Positions 52,501 through 61,653 of a DNA stretch of 64,000 nucleotides are shown here, piece by piece. How positions within the stretch are numbered: the first letter of the stretch is position 1; each line of letters opens with the position of its first letter. Made by a program: the position numbers and the translations under genes. Where the stretch lies: positions 248,001 through 312,000 of the forward strand of contig JBFWQA010000002.1 in the NCBI GenBank assembly GCA_050249695.1, read 5' to 3'. The notes below the pieces were generated by a model. It ran no database searches. It was given only the letters and a program-made list of their open reading frames with translations, and was not told where the DNA came from. Source of the stretch: JACKJP01 sp050249695 (lineage in GTDB: Bacteria > Pseudomonadota > Alphaproteobacteria > Rhizobiales > Tepidamorphaceae).

Positions 52501-52715
52501 TCACCGGCGAACGCGGAGGGCCGCCCTTCGATCCGGATGAGGCGGCGGCCGAGGCCCTTGCCGGCCTGCGATCGCTGATCGACGCCTATGACCGGGCCGA
52601 GCAGCCCTATCTCGTCAAACCCCGTGTCGCCTTCCTGCACCGCTATGCCGACTACGACCATCTGTCGCGGCATGCCGAATGGAGCGCGATGGAGGATGCG
52701 GAGGGCGAGGCGTGA
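49596..52715 (+). CDS. addB: double-strand break repair protein AddB
   Basis: This 1039-residue subunit is of the alphaproteobacterial AddAB helicase-nuclease. The N-terminal inactive helicase core shows ATILLPTRRAAMRLTELL and SDLMILGGLNEGVWPGE. The C-terminal RecB-like nuclease has ERGTFIHAALERFE and AIEILDYKTGVPP with the catalytic Asp/Lys. The four-cysteine iron-sulfur cage seen in Bacillus AddB is not evident, as expected for this group. It starts 11 bases after murU and its stop overlaps the addA start. It processes DNA ends for RecA loading. Confidence 0.93.
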   Translation: MKATPKVWTVPPSVPFLPALAEALHRGLLPGLNDAAGRRATILLPTRRAAMRLTELLAARAPGGAAIVPAIRTLSDIDADRIVTDEERGGEGDIQGLAGEAAVDFLRRPVIAPMARQLDLAWLVLEWGRKVAGNLKLPNGDSPAAPTQAREAASLAGQLAGLMDSLEIEEVDPARIAELASDGFESYWDVTLKFLLIVTREWPNILAGQGALDAAARRSRLIEAYRLRLEKERSDAPVIAAGSTGSVPATARLLRTIARLPNGHVILPGLDTHLDEPSFGVIADGDSLHPGHPQFGLARLLQAIGTSRDQVLPLDPLGRENACRDRLFSSLMRPAATAELWAGADSWRERDELADSLDGITLITARDDREEALSIAAAMREALETPGKRAALVTPDRTLARRVKAELGRWDIDVADSAGVPLGESAAGRLARLIAEAAAGRLPPDLTIGLLHHPLARFGLDEATLQSAARALEILVLRGPKPAPGSAGLIVSLDTRLAALADPDARADRVVRRAMLLDEPARDLAGRLHKALAPLEAIGSGDLRALATAHREALLAVAQDEAGLMPPETAAAAALLDEIAASAPGNLTIALADYPGLFDTLIAGRNMPDYGCSHPRLQILGALEARLVDSDLMILGGLNEGVWPGETVIDPFLDRTSRKAVGLPAPERRIGLAAHDFVQAAAGREVILSRAAASGGKPAIPSRWLQRLRTVIGEGPYAELTGRGTRLTLIARALDQRSPATGFPEPRPCPPVDKRPRRISASRITTWIRDPYSIYASAVLGLDPLEAIGAAPGPAERGTFIHAALERFERERQAGLGGDPLGHLIACGEKALAPFAIHPELTALWRRQFVRIAGWYIPWREERAPFIASSLIELRGTLDIPAPGGPYRLTAIADRIDVMKDGAIEILDYKTGVPPSSPAVRSGLEPQLTIEAAMAAAGAWDRAHEGRSVAALRYLRLSGGHPPGEECVITGERGGPPFDPDEAAAEALAGLRSLIDAYDRAEQPYLVKPRVAFLHRYADYDHLSRHAEWSAMEDAEGEA

Positions 52716-55700
52716 CGATACCGACCGCGCTCGAAAGCCAGCAGCGGCTTGCCGCCGACCCCGCCCGGTCCGCGTGGGTCACCGCCAATGCCGGCTCGGG
52801 CAAGACGCATGTGCTGGTGCAGCGGGTTCTGCGGCTGCTGCTCGACGGGGTCGATCCGGCGCGGCTGTTGTGCCTGACCTTCACCAACGCGGCAGCGGCA
52901 CAGATGGCCGACAGGATCAGCCTGTCGCTCGGGCACTGGGCGGTCGCGGACGACGAGAAGCTCGCAGGCATCCTTCACGATATACTCGGGCGCCCCGCCA
53001 AACAGCACGAACAGGCGCGGGCCCGTCGGCTGTTCGCGCAGGCCATCGAAACGCCGGGCCGGCTCAAGATCCAGACAATCCACGCCTTCTGCGAGCGCGT
53101 GCTGCAGCTCTTTCCCTTCGAGGCCGGCGTACCGGCGGGTTTCGACGTGCTCGACGATCTGGAAGCGCGGCGGCTGACCGACGCTGCCCTGGGCGAAATC
53201 CTGACCGAAGCCGAGGCGGATCGAGACAGCGAAGCCGCCGCGCTGCTCGACGACATTCTCGCACGGAGCGGCGAACACGCCATGCGCGACGCGCTCGCAA
53301 AGCTCATCTCCAGGAGGGGCCGCTACCTCGCCTGGCGCCGGAATGGGGGAACGGCCCACCGCTATCTCGGCATCGACCGCCGCCTCACCGCCGACGATAT
53401 CGTCCGTTCGTTTGCCGCCTCCTCGCGCGTCATGGCGAGCGGTTGGGGAGACGTATGCGAGGCGCTGCTCGGCGACGCGGGCACCGCCATGCAGAAGCTG
53501 GGCTCCACGTTCCAGCAGGCCGCGGGCGACACTCTGGCGCAGGCTCGCTGCGTCATCGCCGCCTATTTCACCCAGCAGAATCTGCCGCTGGCGAATTTCC
53601 CGGCGAAGTCGCTGCAAAAGAGCGCGCCGGCCCTATACGCAGCCTTCGATGCCGACCGGGGGGCCGCCATCGCTGCGAAGGACCGGGTGCTCGCCGTCGA
53701 GCTTGCCGCGTCGAGCGAGGCCCTGTTCGGTTTCGCCGACAAGGTGCTCGCCGCCTATGCCCGGCTGAAGGCCGAAGCGTCCGCGCTCGACTTCGACGAT
53801 CTGATCGGACGCATGGAGGCGTTGCTGGCGAACGGCCACGGTCCCTGGGTGCTCTACCGTCTCGACCGGGGCATCGACCACATCCTTGTCGACGAGGCGC
53901 AGGACACCAGCCCCGAGCAGTGGCGCATCGTGCGCGCACTCGCCGAAGAATTCTTCGCCGGCGAAGGCGCGTCCGGTAAGGTGCGCACGATCTTCGCCGT
54001 CGGCGACGAGAAGCAGTCCATCTATTCCTTTCAGGGCGCCGATCCGCAAGGCTTCCGGGAGATGAAGAGCCTCTTCCGGCGGCGCGTGGATCAGGCGGGG
54101 CTCGCCTTCAGCGCCGTCGCGCTGACGCACTCCTTCCGCTCGACGCCCGAGATCCTCGCCAGCGTGGATGCCGTCTTCGCGCTTGACGACGCCGCGCGCG
54201 GCGTTGCCGAACGCGACGCGAACGGCAGCGCGCTCGGGCTCGGCCATGTCGCGATCCACGATGCGCAGGCGGGCGTGGTGGAGCTCTGGCCGCCTGTGCC
54301 GGCGCGGCAGAAGGACGAGAAGGAGGCCTGGGACGCGCCGCTCGACCGCGACGACGAGACCCACAATACGGTCATTCTGGCCAAGGCGATTGCCGGCAAG
54401 ATAAAGGCCTTGATCGACGCGGGGACCATCCTGCCCTCGACGGGGCGGAACGGCAGCTCCAGGGCAGCGGGCGAAGGCGACTTCCTGATCCTGCTGCGCA
54501 AGCGCACAAGGCTCGCCCGGCCCATCGTCAAGGCACTGAAGGACGCCGGCCTGAGGGTCGCCGGCGCCGACCGGCTGCGCATCGCAGAGCATATCGCGGT
54601 TGAGGACCTGATCGGGCTGGGCACGCTGTGCTGGCTGCCGGACGACGATCTGACCTTGGCCGCCGTCCTGAAAAGTCCGCTTTTCGGCCTTGGCGAAGAC
54701 GACATCTATCGTCTCGCCGTGGACCGAACGGGAAGCCTTCACGACGCCCTCGCCGCCTCGCCCGACGAACGCCACCGCGACGCCTACCGGCGTCTCGATG
54801 CATTTCGGGCAAAAGGACGCGCGGCGAGACCTTTCGACTTCTACGCCGACGTGCTCGGCGCCGGCGGCGGGCGCGATGCAATCCACGCGCGCATGGGCAT
54901 GGAGGCGCTCGATCCGGTCGATGAATTCCTGTCGCTTGCCCTTTCCTACGAGCAAGCGCATGCGGCGACACTGCCCGGCTTCGTCGCCTGGATCGCGGAG
55001 GGCGGAGCGGAGATCAAGCGCGACATGGACGAGGACGGCGGCGAAGTCCGGGTCATGACGGTGCACGGCTCGAAGGGTCTCGAAGCCCCGATCGTCTTCC
55101 TGCCGGACACGATGAGCGTGCCGACATCGAAGGATCTCGACGCCGTCCTGTTCGACGCCGGCGCCGATCCTTTCGAACCTGCCCTCGGCGCGCTGTGGAT
55201 GCCCCCGGACAAGGAGTGCCCGGACATCGCCCGCCGGCTCAGGCGCAAGGCGCTGGATGCTGCGGAAGAGGAATACAGGCGCCTGCTCTACGTCGCGATG
55301 ACGCGCGCCAAGGACCGGCTCTATATCTGCGGTGCGGCCGCGCAGAAGGCGCCGTCCGGCACCCCGTGGCATGCCCTCGCCGAGGCCGGCATCCGGCCGC
55401 TGGCGCGGGAAGTGGAAGACGTCGCCGGAACGATCCTCAGGATCGGGGAGGAAGCGGAAATGCCGGGTCACCCGCCACCGCGGCAAGCCGGCGAGACGCC
55501 TCTGCCCGGATGGGCGACCGCGGCTGCGCCGTCCGAGACGCCGATTACGCGCGCCCGCCCGAGCGCCATCTTCCGGCGCGCCGACGAGGGTGCCGTGCGG
55601 CGCGGGCTTCTCGTCCATGGCCTTCTGGAAATTCTCCCCGACGTTCCCGCTGCGCGCAGGATGGAGGCCGCCGGCCGCTATCTGGATGTTCATGCCGGCG

Positions 55701-56092
55701 ATCTTGCCGCCGACACGCGCATGACGATTGCCCGGAACGTCCTTGCCATCCTGGACGCGCCGGCCTTCGCCGCCGTCTTCGCGGAAGGGAGCGCCGCCGA
55801 GGTCGCCATCGCGGGAACCCTGGCGGAAGGCGCGGAGAGCCGTTTCGTCTCAGGCAGGATCGACCGCCTCATCGTCGGCGAGGAAGAAGTGCTGATCGTC
55901 GATTTCAAGAGCGATACGGCCCCGCCCCCGCCGGGCGCGCCGCTGCCCCCGCATTATGCCGGCCAGATGCGGGACTATCTGCGCCTCACACGGGCCGCCT
56001 ATCCGAATCGGCGCGTCCGGGTCGCGATCCTGTGGACCGCGCTGCCCCGGCTGGACCCCGTTGACGCGATTGAGGAACCCGCGCTCGCTTGA
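52712..56092 (+). CDS. addA: double-strand break repair helicase AddA
   Basis: This 1126-residue UvrD-family helicase starts at the GTG at 52712 overlapping the addB stop (GTGA). Motifs in order are Walker A TANAGSGKTHVLVQRVL, ILVDEAQDTSPEQW (Walker B), AVGDEKQSIYSFQGADP (motif III), VMTVHGSKGLEAPIVFLPD (V) and RLLYVAMTRAKDRLY (VI). A C-terminal nuclease domain carries ERGAE-type GLLVHGLLEILPDVP and VLIVDFKSD. It translocates and degrades DNA from breaks with AddB until a Chi-like site. Confidence 0.95.
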   Translation: MTIPTALESQQRLAADPARSAWVTANAGSGKTHVLVQRVLRLLLDGVDPARLLCLTFTNAAAAQMADRISLSLGHWAVADDEKLAGILHDILGRPAKQHEQARARRLFAQAIETPGRLKIQTIHAFCERVLQLFPFEAGVPAGFDVLDDLEARRLTDAALGEILTEAEADRDSEAAALLDDILARSGEHAMRDALAKLISRRGRYLAWRRNGGTAHRYLGIDRRLTADDIVRSFAASSRVMASGWGDVCEALLGDAGTAMQKLGSTFQQAAGDTLAQARCVIAAYFTQQNLPLANFPAKSLQKSAPALYAAFDADRGAAIAAKDRVLAVELAASSEALFGFADKVLAAYARLKAEASALDFDDLIGRMEALLANGHGPWVLYRLDRGIDHILVDEAQDTSPEQWRIVRALAEEFFAGEGASGKVRTIFAVGDEKQSIYSFQGADPQGFREMKSLFRRRVDQAGLAFSAVALTHSFRSTPEILASVDAVFALDDAARGVAERDANGSALGLGHVAIHDAQAGVVELWPPVPARQKDEKEAWDAPLDRDDETHNTVILAKAIAGKIKALIDAGTILPSTGRNGSSRAAGEGDFLILLRKRTRLARPIVKALKDAGLRVAGADRLRIAEHIAVEDLIGLGTLCWLPDDDLTLAAVLKSPLFGLGEDDIYRLAVDRTGSLHDALAASPDERHRDAYRRLDAFRAKGRAARPFDFYADVLGAGGGRDAIHARMGMEALDPVDEFLSLALSYEQAHAATLPGFVAWIAEGGAEIKRDMDEDGGEVRVMTVHGSKGLEAPIVFLPDTMSVPTSKDLDAVLFDAGADPFEPALGALWMPPDKECPDIARRLRRKALDAAEEEYRRLLYVAMTRAKDRLYICGAAAQKAPSGTPWHALAEAGIRPLAREVEDVAGTILRIGEEAEMPGHPPPRQAGETPLPGWATAAAPSETPITRARPSAIFRRADEGAVRRGLLVHGLLEILPDVPAARRMEAAGRYLDVHAGDLAADTRMTIARNVLAILDAPAFAAVFAEGSAAEVAIAGTLAEGAESRFVSGRIDRLIVGEEEVLIVDFKSDTAPPPPGAPLPPHYAGQMRDYLRLTRAAYPNRRVRVAILWTALPRLDPVDAIEEPALA

Positions 56093-56176
56093 CCATCGGG
56101 AGCCGCGTTCTTAACTATCGGAATGAACGATTCCGATCACTCGAACGGCGGGCCGCTCCCGTCAGGAGAAAATCTC

Positions 56177-56497
56177 ATGGTTGCCAAGAATGTGAGCCAG
56201 GCGTCCTTCGACAGCGATGTCCTGCAGTCCTCGGAGCCGGTGCTTGTCGATTTCTGGGCCGAATGGTGCGGTCCGTGCAAGCAGCTGTCGCCGACGCTGG
56301 ACGAGATCGCGTCCGAGATGGAAGGGAAGGTCACCATCGCCAAGGTGAACATCGACGAGAACCAGGAAATCGCCGTGAAATACGGCGTGCGCGCCATTCC
56401 CATGCTGGCGCTGTTCAAGGACGGCGAACTTGCCGGCACCCAGGTCGGCGTGCAGCCGAAGAGCCGGCTTGTCAATTGGATCAACGACACGATCTGA
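56177..56497 (+). CDS. trxA: thioredoxin 1
   Basis: This 106-residue protein starts at the ATG at 56177 behind AGGAG. The active site is FWAEWCGPCKQLSP (Cys32/35 region), with a cis-proline in AIPMLALFKDGE and the C-terminal helix LVNWINDTI. It is the general disulfide reductant for ribonucleotide reductase, MsrA and others. Its place after addA is conserved in Hyphomicrobiales. A terminator follows. Confidence 0.97.
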   Translation: MVAKNVSQASFDSDVLQSSEPVLVDFWAEWCGPCKQLSPTLDEIASEMEGKVTIAKVNIDENQEIAVKYGVRAIPMLALFKDGELAGTQVGVQPKSRLVNWINDTI

Positions 56498-56519
56498 CCT
56501 TCCGGCGCAGTGAAATTTC

Positions 56520-56547
56520 GGCCGGTCCCGGCGGGGCCGGCCTTTTT
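56520..56547 (+). terminator. rho-independent terminator of trxA
   Basis: GGCCGGTCCC (56520-56529) pairs with GGGGCCGGCC (56533-56542), 10 bp with one T-G pair, followed by TTTTT (56543-56547). It overlaps the end of the convergent folC gene by one base. Confidence 0.85.
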
Positions 56548-57857
56548 CATGCCGTCTCGGCGGTTTCCAGATCGCGCAACACGGCGCCGGCGAGATAGAG
56601 CGACCCGCAGATCAGTATGCGCGGGGTCTCCATGCGCGGCATGATATGCAGCGCCTCGCGCACGTCGCGCGCCCGGGCGACCGCGAGGCCTGCGCTGGAA
56701 GCGATGTCCGCCAGCTGCGCCGGCGCGATGCCGGCGTCGGAATCGGGCACCGGGACGGCGATGACGCGGCGGGCGATATCCTTGAAGGCGGCGAGAAATC
56801 CCAGCGCGTCCTTGGTGCGCAGCATGCCGCAGATGAGATAGAGCGGACGCGGATCGCGCTCCTCCATCTCGGCCATGGCCTCCGCAATGACGCGTCCGGC
56901 TGCGGGATTGTGCCCGCCGTCGAGCCAGATTTCGGCACCCTCGGGCGCGTGGGCGGAAAGCGCGGTGCCGGTCAGGTTCTGAAGCCGCGCCGGCCAGTCG
57001 GCATTTTGCAGCCCGGCCTCGATGGCCGATACGGGGAAATCCGGCTCGATTGCCCTCAGGACGGCGATGGCGATGCCGGCGTTCTCGAGCTGGTGCCTGC
57101 CCGGCAGACGCGGCCTTTCAAGATCCAGAAGGCCGGCATCGTCCTGAAAGACCATGCGGCCGTGCTCCTCATAGACCTGCCAGTCCTCGCCGCCAATGAA
57201 CAGCGGGGCCCGCGCCCGCGCCGCCGCGCTCGCGATGACGGTCGCGGCTTCGGGATGCTGCGGCGCGCTGATCACGGGTCGGCCGCGCTTGATGATGCCG
57301 GCCTTCTCGCCGGCGATCGCGGCGATGTCGGTGCCGAGAAAATCGGTATGATCCAGCGAGATCGGGGTGATGACGCTGGCCAGCGGACTTGCCACCACAT
57401 TGGTGGAATCCAGCCGGCCGCCCATCCCCACCTCGAGCAGCAGCACATCGGCGGGATGACGCGAGAAGACCAGCAGTGCCGCCGCCGTGATGATCTCGAA
57501 GACGGTAATCGGCTGGCCGGCGTTGATCCGCTCGCATTCGGCGAGCGCGGCGGCCAGCTCCTCTTCGCCGATCAGCACGCCGCCGCCGGGCCGGCCGAGG
57601 CGGATTCGCTCGTGAAAATGAGCAAGATGCGGCGAGGTATAGACATGCACGGAACGGCCGGCGGCCTCATGGAAGGCCCTCAGATAGGCGATGACGGAGC
57701 CCTTGCCGTTGGTGCCGGCGACATGGATGACCGGGGGCAGCCTGTCCTGCGGATTGCCGAGCGCGGCGAGGATGCGCCACATCCTGTCGAGCGAAAGGTC
57801 GATCAGTCGCGGATGCAGCCCGGCAAGCCGCTCCAGAAGCGTGGATGAATCGGTCAT
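56547..57857 (-). CDS. folC: bifunctional dihydrofolate / folylpolyglutamate synthase
   Basis: This 436-residue Mur-ligase-family enzyme has ATP loop VIHVAGTNGKGSVIAYLRAFHEAAG, HLAHFHERIRL, LLEVGMGGRLDSTNVV, ITPISLDHTDFLGTDIAAIAGEKAGI and WLDGGHNPAAGR. It adds glutamate to dihydropteroate and then extends the polyglutamate tail of folates. It is last of the leftward trpF-trpB-trpA-accD-folC group and 55 bases after accD. Confidence 0.95.
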   Translation of the reverse strand: MTDSSTLLERLAGLHPRLIDLSLDRMWRILAALGNPQDRLPPVIHVAGTNGKGSVIAYLRAFHEAAGRSVHVYTSPHLAHFHERIRLGRPGGGVLIGEEELAAALAECERINAGQPITVFEIITAAALLVFSRHPADVLLLEVGMGGRLDSTNVVASPLASVITPISLDHTDFLGTDIAAIAGEKAGIIKRGRPVISAPQHPEAATVIASAAARARAPLFIGGEDWQVYEEHGRMVFQDDAGLLDLERPRLPGRHQLENAGIAIAVLRAIEPDFPVSAIEAGLQNADWPARLQNLTGTALSAHAPEGAEIWLDGGHNPAAGRVIAEAMAEMEERDPRPLYLICGMLRTKDALGFLAAFKDIARRVIAVPVPDSDAGIAPAQLADIASSAGLAVARARDVREALHIMPRMETPRILICGSLYLAGAVLRDLETAETA

Positions 57858-57912
57858 CGGCGCTATCCGAAGAGCGGTCCGTGGGGTGCTGGACGCTGGA
57901 TCGGCGCTGCCA

Positions 57913-58848
57913 TCAGGCTTCGGCTTCAGCCGGCTCCGCTGGCGCGACTTGCGGTGCTTCTTCCGGCGCCGTCCGGGGTGCGGCGGGGCGCACCGGTTCG
58001 CTTTTCAGGAGCAGATGGCAGATGCGCGAAAGCGTCGCCCGCAGCTTGTGGCGCGGCACCACCATGTCGACCATGCCGTGCTCATGCAGATATTCGGCGC
58101 GCTGGAACCCCGGCGGCAGTTTCTCGCGGATCGTCTGCTCGATGACGCGCGGGCCGGCGAAGCCGATCAGCGCGCCCGGTTCGGCGATCTGGATATCGCC
58201 CAGCATGGCGTAGGACGCGGTGACGCCGCCGGTCGTCGGATGGGTAAGCACCACGATATAGGGCAGGCCCAGCTCGCGCAGTTCCTGCACCGCGACGGTC
58301 GTCTTGGGCATCTGCATCAGCGAGAGGATGCCTTCCTGCATGCGCGCGCCGCCCGAGGCGGCGAACATGATGAAGGGCGTGCGATGGCGCGCCGCCGATT
58401 GCATGCCCGCCACGACGGCGGCGCCGGCGGCCATGCCGAGCGAACCGCCCAGGAAATCGAAATCCTGCACCGCGGCGGTGACCTTCAGCCCATCCACCGT
58501 ACCGACGCCCACCAGCACGGCGTCATCGCGGCCGGTCTTGGCGCGCGCGTCCTTCAGCCGGTCGACATAGCGGCGCTCGTCGCGGAACTTCAGCGGGTCG
58601 GCGGGCACCGAAGGGGTCTCGATCGTCTCGAACGCCCCTTCGTCGAAAAGCATCCTGAGCCGATCTTCGGCCGGCACACGCATATGGTAGCCGGAGCCGG
58701 GGATGACGTAGAGATTGGCGACGAGATCGCGATGAAAGACCATCTCGCCGGTCTCCGGGCATTTGACCCAGAGATTGTCGGGCGTGTCGCGTTTCGGGCC
58801 GAGCAGGTTGCGGAAACCGGGACGCAGGCGGTTGGTGATCCAGTTCAT
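57913..58848 (-). CDS. accD: acetyl-CoA carboxylase carboxyltransferase subunit beta
   Basis: This 311-residue crotonase-fold subunit has GGSLGMAAGAAVVAGMQSA, FIMFAASGGARMQEGILSLMQM and TGGVTASYAMLGDIQIAEPGALIGFAGPRVIEQTIRE, all family typical. The N-terminal zinc ribbon seen in E. coli is altered: only one cysteine (VKCPETGEMV) remains and the second pair is replaced by VIPGSGYHMR. This is common in alphaproteobacteria. The C-terminus is Pro/Glu/Ala-rich. It forms malonyl-CoA with AccA. 27 bases separate it from trpA. Confidence 0.96.
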   Translation of the reverse strand: MNWITNRLRPGFRNLLGPKRDTPDNLWVKCPETGEMVFHRDLVANLYVIPGSGYHMRVPAEDRLRMLFDEGAFETIETPSVPADPLKFRDERRYVDRLKDARAKTGRDDAVLVGVGTVDGLKVTAAVQDFDFLGGSLGMAAGAAVVAGMQSAARHRTPFIMFAASGGARMQEGILSLMQMPKTTVAVQELRELGLPYIVVLTHPTTGGVTASYAMLGDIQIAEPGALIGFAGPRVIEQTIREKLPPGFQRAEYLHEHGMVDMVVPRHKLRATLSRICHLLLKSEPVRPAAPRTAPEEAPQVAPAEPAEAEA

Positions 58849-58875
58849 GGCGCTATCCCTATCGGCCCATTGCGA

Positions 58876-59718
58876 CTATTCGGCGGCGGCATGCGTGCGC
58901 CGGCGCACGCCTTCGGCGAGCTGGCGCACCAGCGAGGTGACCGCTTCGGCGCAGCGTGCCCCGCCGCGGCCATTATCATCGAGACTCGCACGGACCGCTT
59001 CCACCAGCGCGGAGCCCACGACGACACCGTCGGCGACGCCGGCGATGGCGGCGGCCTGATCGGGCGTCTTGACGCCGAAACCGACGGCGACCGGCAGATC
59101 GGTCTTGCTCTTGATGCGCTTGACGGCGGCGGCGACCTTGCCGGCATCGGGACTGGCCGATCCGGTGATGCCGGTGATCGAAACGTAGTAGACGAAGCCG
59201 GACGTGTTCTGAAGCACCCGGGGCAGGCGCTTCTCGTCCGTGGTCGGCGCGGCGAGCCGGATGAAATTGATGCCGCGCTCAAGCGCCGGGATGCACAGCT
59301 CGTCGTCCGCTTCGGGCGGCAGATCGACGACGATCAGCCCGTCCACGCCATCCTTCACGCAGGCGTCGACAAAGCGTTCCGGCCCGTATGAGTAGATGGG
59401 GTTGTAGTATCCCATCAGGACGATCGGGGTTTCCCGGTCGTTCTGACGGAAGGCGCGGACCATTTCCAGCGTCCTGACCATCGTCTGGCCGCCCTGAAGC
59501 GCCCTGAGGCCGGCTGCCTGGATCGCCGGACCGTCGGCCATCGGATCGGAAAACGGCATGCCCAGTTCGATGACGTCCGCGCCGGCAGCCGGCAGGCCTT
59601 TGAGGATTGCCAGCGACGTGTCGTAGTCGGGATCGCCGGCGGTGACGAAGGTGACGAGGGCGGCGCGGCCCTCTGCCTTCAATGCGGCGAAGCGGCGATC
59701 GATGCGGGATGCGCTCAT
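58876..59718 (-). CDS. trpA: tryptophan synthase alpha chain
   Basis: This 280-residue TIM-barrel protein has the catalytic Glu in VIELGMPFSDPMADGPAIQAAG, Asp in VDGLIVVDLPPE and the phosphate-binding VAVGFGVKTPDQAAAI. It cleaves indole-3-glycerol phosphate to indole, channelled to TrpB. Its ATG follows the trpB stop directly with no gap, with GGAGA inside the end of trpB as ribosome site. Confidence 0.97.
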   Translation of the reverse strand: MSASRIDRRFAALKAEGRAALVTFVTAGDPDYDTSLAILKGLPAAGADVIELGMPFSDPMADGPAIQAAGLRALQGGQTMVRTLEMVRAFRQNDRETPIVLMGYYNPIYSYGPERFVDACVKDGVDGLIVVDLPPEADDELCIPALERGINFIRLAAPTTDEKRLPRVLQNTSGFVYYVSITGITGSASPDAGKVAAAVKRIKSKTDLPVAVGFGVKTPDQAAAIAGVADGVVVGSALVEAVRASLDDNGRGGARCAEAVTSLVRQLAEGVRRRTHAAAE

Positions 59719-60948
59719 CTAGATCTCCATCCCCAGATGCTTGGCGACGGCGAAGACATCCTTGTCGCCACGACCGCAGAGGTTCATCACGATGATCTCG
59801 TCGCGGCCCATCCGGGGGGCGCGCTTGATGACCTCTGCAAGCGCGTGGGAAGGCTCAAGCGCGGGAATGATCCCCTCGAGGCGGGTCAGCAACTGGAAGG
59901 CGTCCAGCGCCTCCTGATCCATAATCGGCACATATTCGACGCGGCCGGTTTCCTTCAGCCAGGAATGCTCCGGACCGATGCCGGGATAATCGAGGCCGGC
60001 AGAGATCGAGTGGCCTTCCTTGATCTGGCCGTCGGCGTCCTGCAGCAGATAGGTGCGGTTGCCGTGCAGCACGCCCGGACGGCCCGCCGTAAGCGACGCG
60101 CAATGCTCCTCGCCGTCGAGCCCCTTGCCGCCCGCCTCGACGCCGACGATGCGGATGTTCTTCTCGTCAAGGAAGGGATGGAAGAGGCCGATCGCGTTGG
60201 AGCCGCCGCCGACGGCCGCGACGAGCATGTCGGGCAGGCGCCCCTCGGCCGCCAATATCTGCTCCCGCACCTCCTTGCCGATCACCGACTGGAACTCGCG
60301 GACGAGTTCGGGATAGGGGTGCGGGCCGGCTGCGGTGCCGATCAGGTAATAGGTGCTCTCCACATTCGTGACCCAGTCGCGCAGCGCCTCGTTCATGGCG
60401 TCCTTCAGCGTGCCGTGGCCGGCGGTGACGGGATGAACCTTCGCCCCGAGCAGGCGCATGCGGAAGACGTTCGGCGCCTGCCGCTCGACATCGGTCGCAC
60501 CCATATAGACCTCACAGGGGAAACCGAAACGCGCCGCGACGGTCGCGGAGGCAACGCCATGCTGCCCGGCGCCGGTTTCGGCGATGATCCGCGTCTTGCC
60601 CATGCGCTTTGCGAGCAGGATCTGGCCGAGGCAATTGTTGATCTTGTGACTGCCCGTATGGTTGAGCTCGTCGCGCTTGAAGTAGATCTTCGCGCCGCCG
60701 AGATACTCGGTCAGGCGTTCGGCGAAATAGAGCGGCGAGGGACGGCCCGTATAGTGCGTGTTCAGATAGGCCAGTTCCGCCTGGAACGCCGGGTCGTTGC
60801 GCGCGGCCTGCCACTCCGCCTGCAGGTCGAGGATCAGCGGCATCAGCGTCTCGGCGACGAACCGGCCGCCGAAAATGCCGAACTTGCCCTGCTCGTCGGG
60901 ACCGGTACGGAAGGAGTTGGGCATCGCTGCGGTGACGGGCTTGCTCAC
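59719..60948 (-). CDS. trpB: tryptophan synthase beta chain
   Basis: This 409-residue PLP enzyme has the cofactor lysine in ELNHTGSHKINNCLGQ, an ETGAGQHGVA loop, the phosphate loop VAAVGGGSNAIG and an ending NLCGRGDKD. The start is GTG (60948), overlapping the trpF stop (GTGA). It condenses indole with serine to tryptophan in an alpha2beta2 complex. Confidence 0.97.
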   Translation of the reverse strand: MSKPVTAAMPNSFRTGPDEQGKFGIFGGRFVAETLMPLILDLQAEWQAARNDPAFQAELAYLNTHYTGRPSPLYFAERLTEYLGGAKIYFKRDELNHTGSHKINNCLGQILLAKRMGKTRIIAETGAGQHGVASATVAARFGFPCEVYMGATDVERQAPNVFRMRLLGAKVHPVTAGHGTLKDAMNEALRDWVTNVESTYYLIGTAAGPHPYPELVREFQSVIGKEVREQILAAEGRLPDMLVAAVGGGSNAIGLFHPFLDEKNIRIVGVEAGGKGLDGEEHCASLTAGRPGVLHGNRTYLLQDADGQIKEGHSISAGLDYPGIGPEHSWLKETGRVEYVPIMDQEALDAFQLLTRLEGIIPALEPSHALAEVIKRAPRMGRDEIIVMNLCGRGDKDVFAVAKHLGMEI

Positions 60949-61613
60949 GAACGCTCTTTCGCTTCGATTGCCGCCGACGCCTCGCGGGCGTTGGCGATGA
61001 ACTGACGGATGAGCGCCTCGTCCTTGATGCCGGGCGCGCGCTCCACGCCCGAGGATACGTCGATGCCCGCCGGGCGCACCGCGGCGATTGCCGCGCCGAC
61101 ATTGGCGGGATTGAGCCCACCGGAAAGCATGAAGGAGAGGGCCGGGTCAAGCTTGGCGAGAATCCGCCAGTCGAAGGCGCGGCCATGGCCGCCGGGGCGG
61201 GTGGCATCCTTCGGCGGCTTTGCATCGAGCAGGATACGGTCCGCGACGCCGATATAGGCCTCCAGCGCGGCGAGATCGTCCGCAGCGGCAACGCCCACGG
61301 CCTTCATCACCGGCAGACCCGTCCGCGTCCTGATCTCCCGCACGCGCGCGGGCGTCTCGTTGCCGTGCAACTGCAGCATGCCGATGCCGGCCGCGACCGC
61401 CTCGTCGATCAGCGCGTCGCCCGCGTCGACCACGAGGGCGACGCAAACCGCCCGGCCGCGCGCAGCCTCCAGCAAGGGCCTTGCGTCGGCGGGAGCGATG
61501 TCGCGCGGCGACGGGGGGAAGAACACGAACCCCACCATGTCGGCGCCCGCGTCCAGCGCCACGGAAAGGTTGTGCATGTCGCGCAGCCCGCAAATCTTGA
61601 TGTCGATCGGCAT
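60945..61613 (-). CDS. trpF: phosphoribosylanthranilate isomerase
   Basis: This 222-residue TIM barrel has the catalytic Cys in IKICGLRDM and Asp in LLDAKPP, with GGLNPANVGAAI binding phosphate and DVSSGVERAPGIKDE at the end. It performs the Amadori rearrangement in tryptophan synthesis. It is first of the trpFBA group; the other trp genes are elsewhere, as usual in alphaproteobacteria. The ribosome site is weak. Confidence 0.95.
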   Translation of the reverse strand: MPIDIKICGLRDMHNLSVALDAGADMVGFVFFPPSPRDIAPADARPLLEAARGRAVCVALVVDAGDALIDEAVAAGIGMLQLHGNETPARVREIRTRTGLPVMKAVGVAAADDLAALEAYIGVADRILLDAKPPKDATRPGGHGRAFDWRILAKLDPALSFMLSGGLNPANVGAAIAAVRPAGIDVSSGVERAPGIKDEALIRQFIANAREASAAIEAKERS

Positions 61614-61653
61614 CGGGTGCTTTCAGAAAATGCCGGCACGCCGGCGCGAACGT

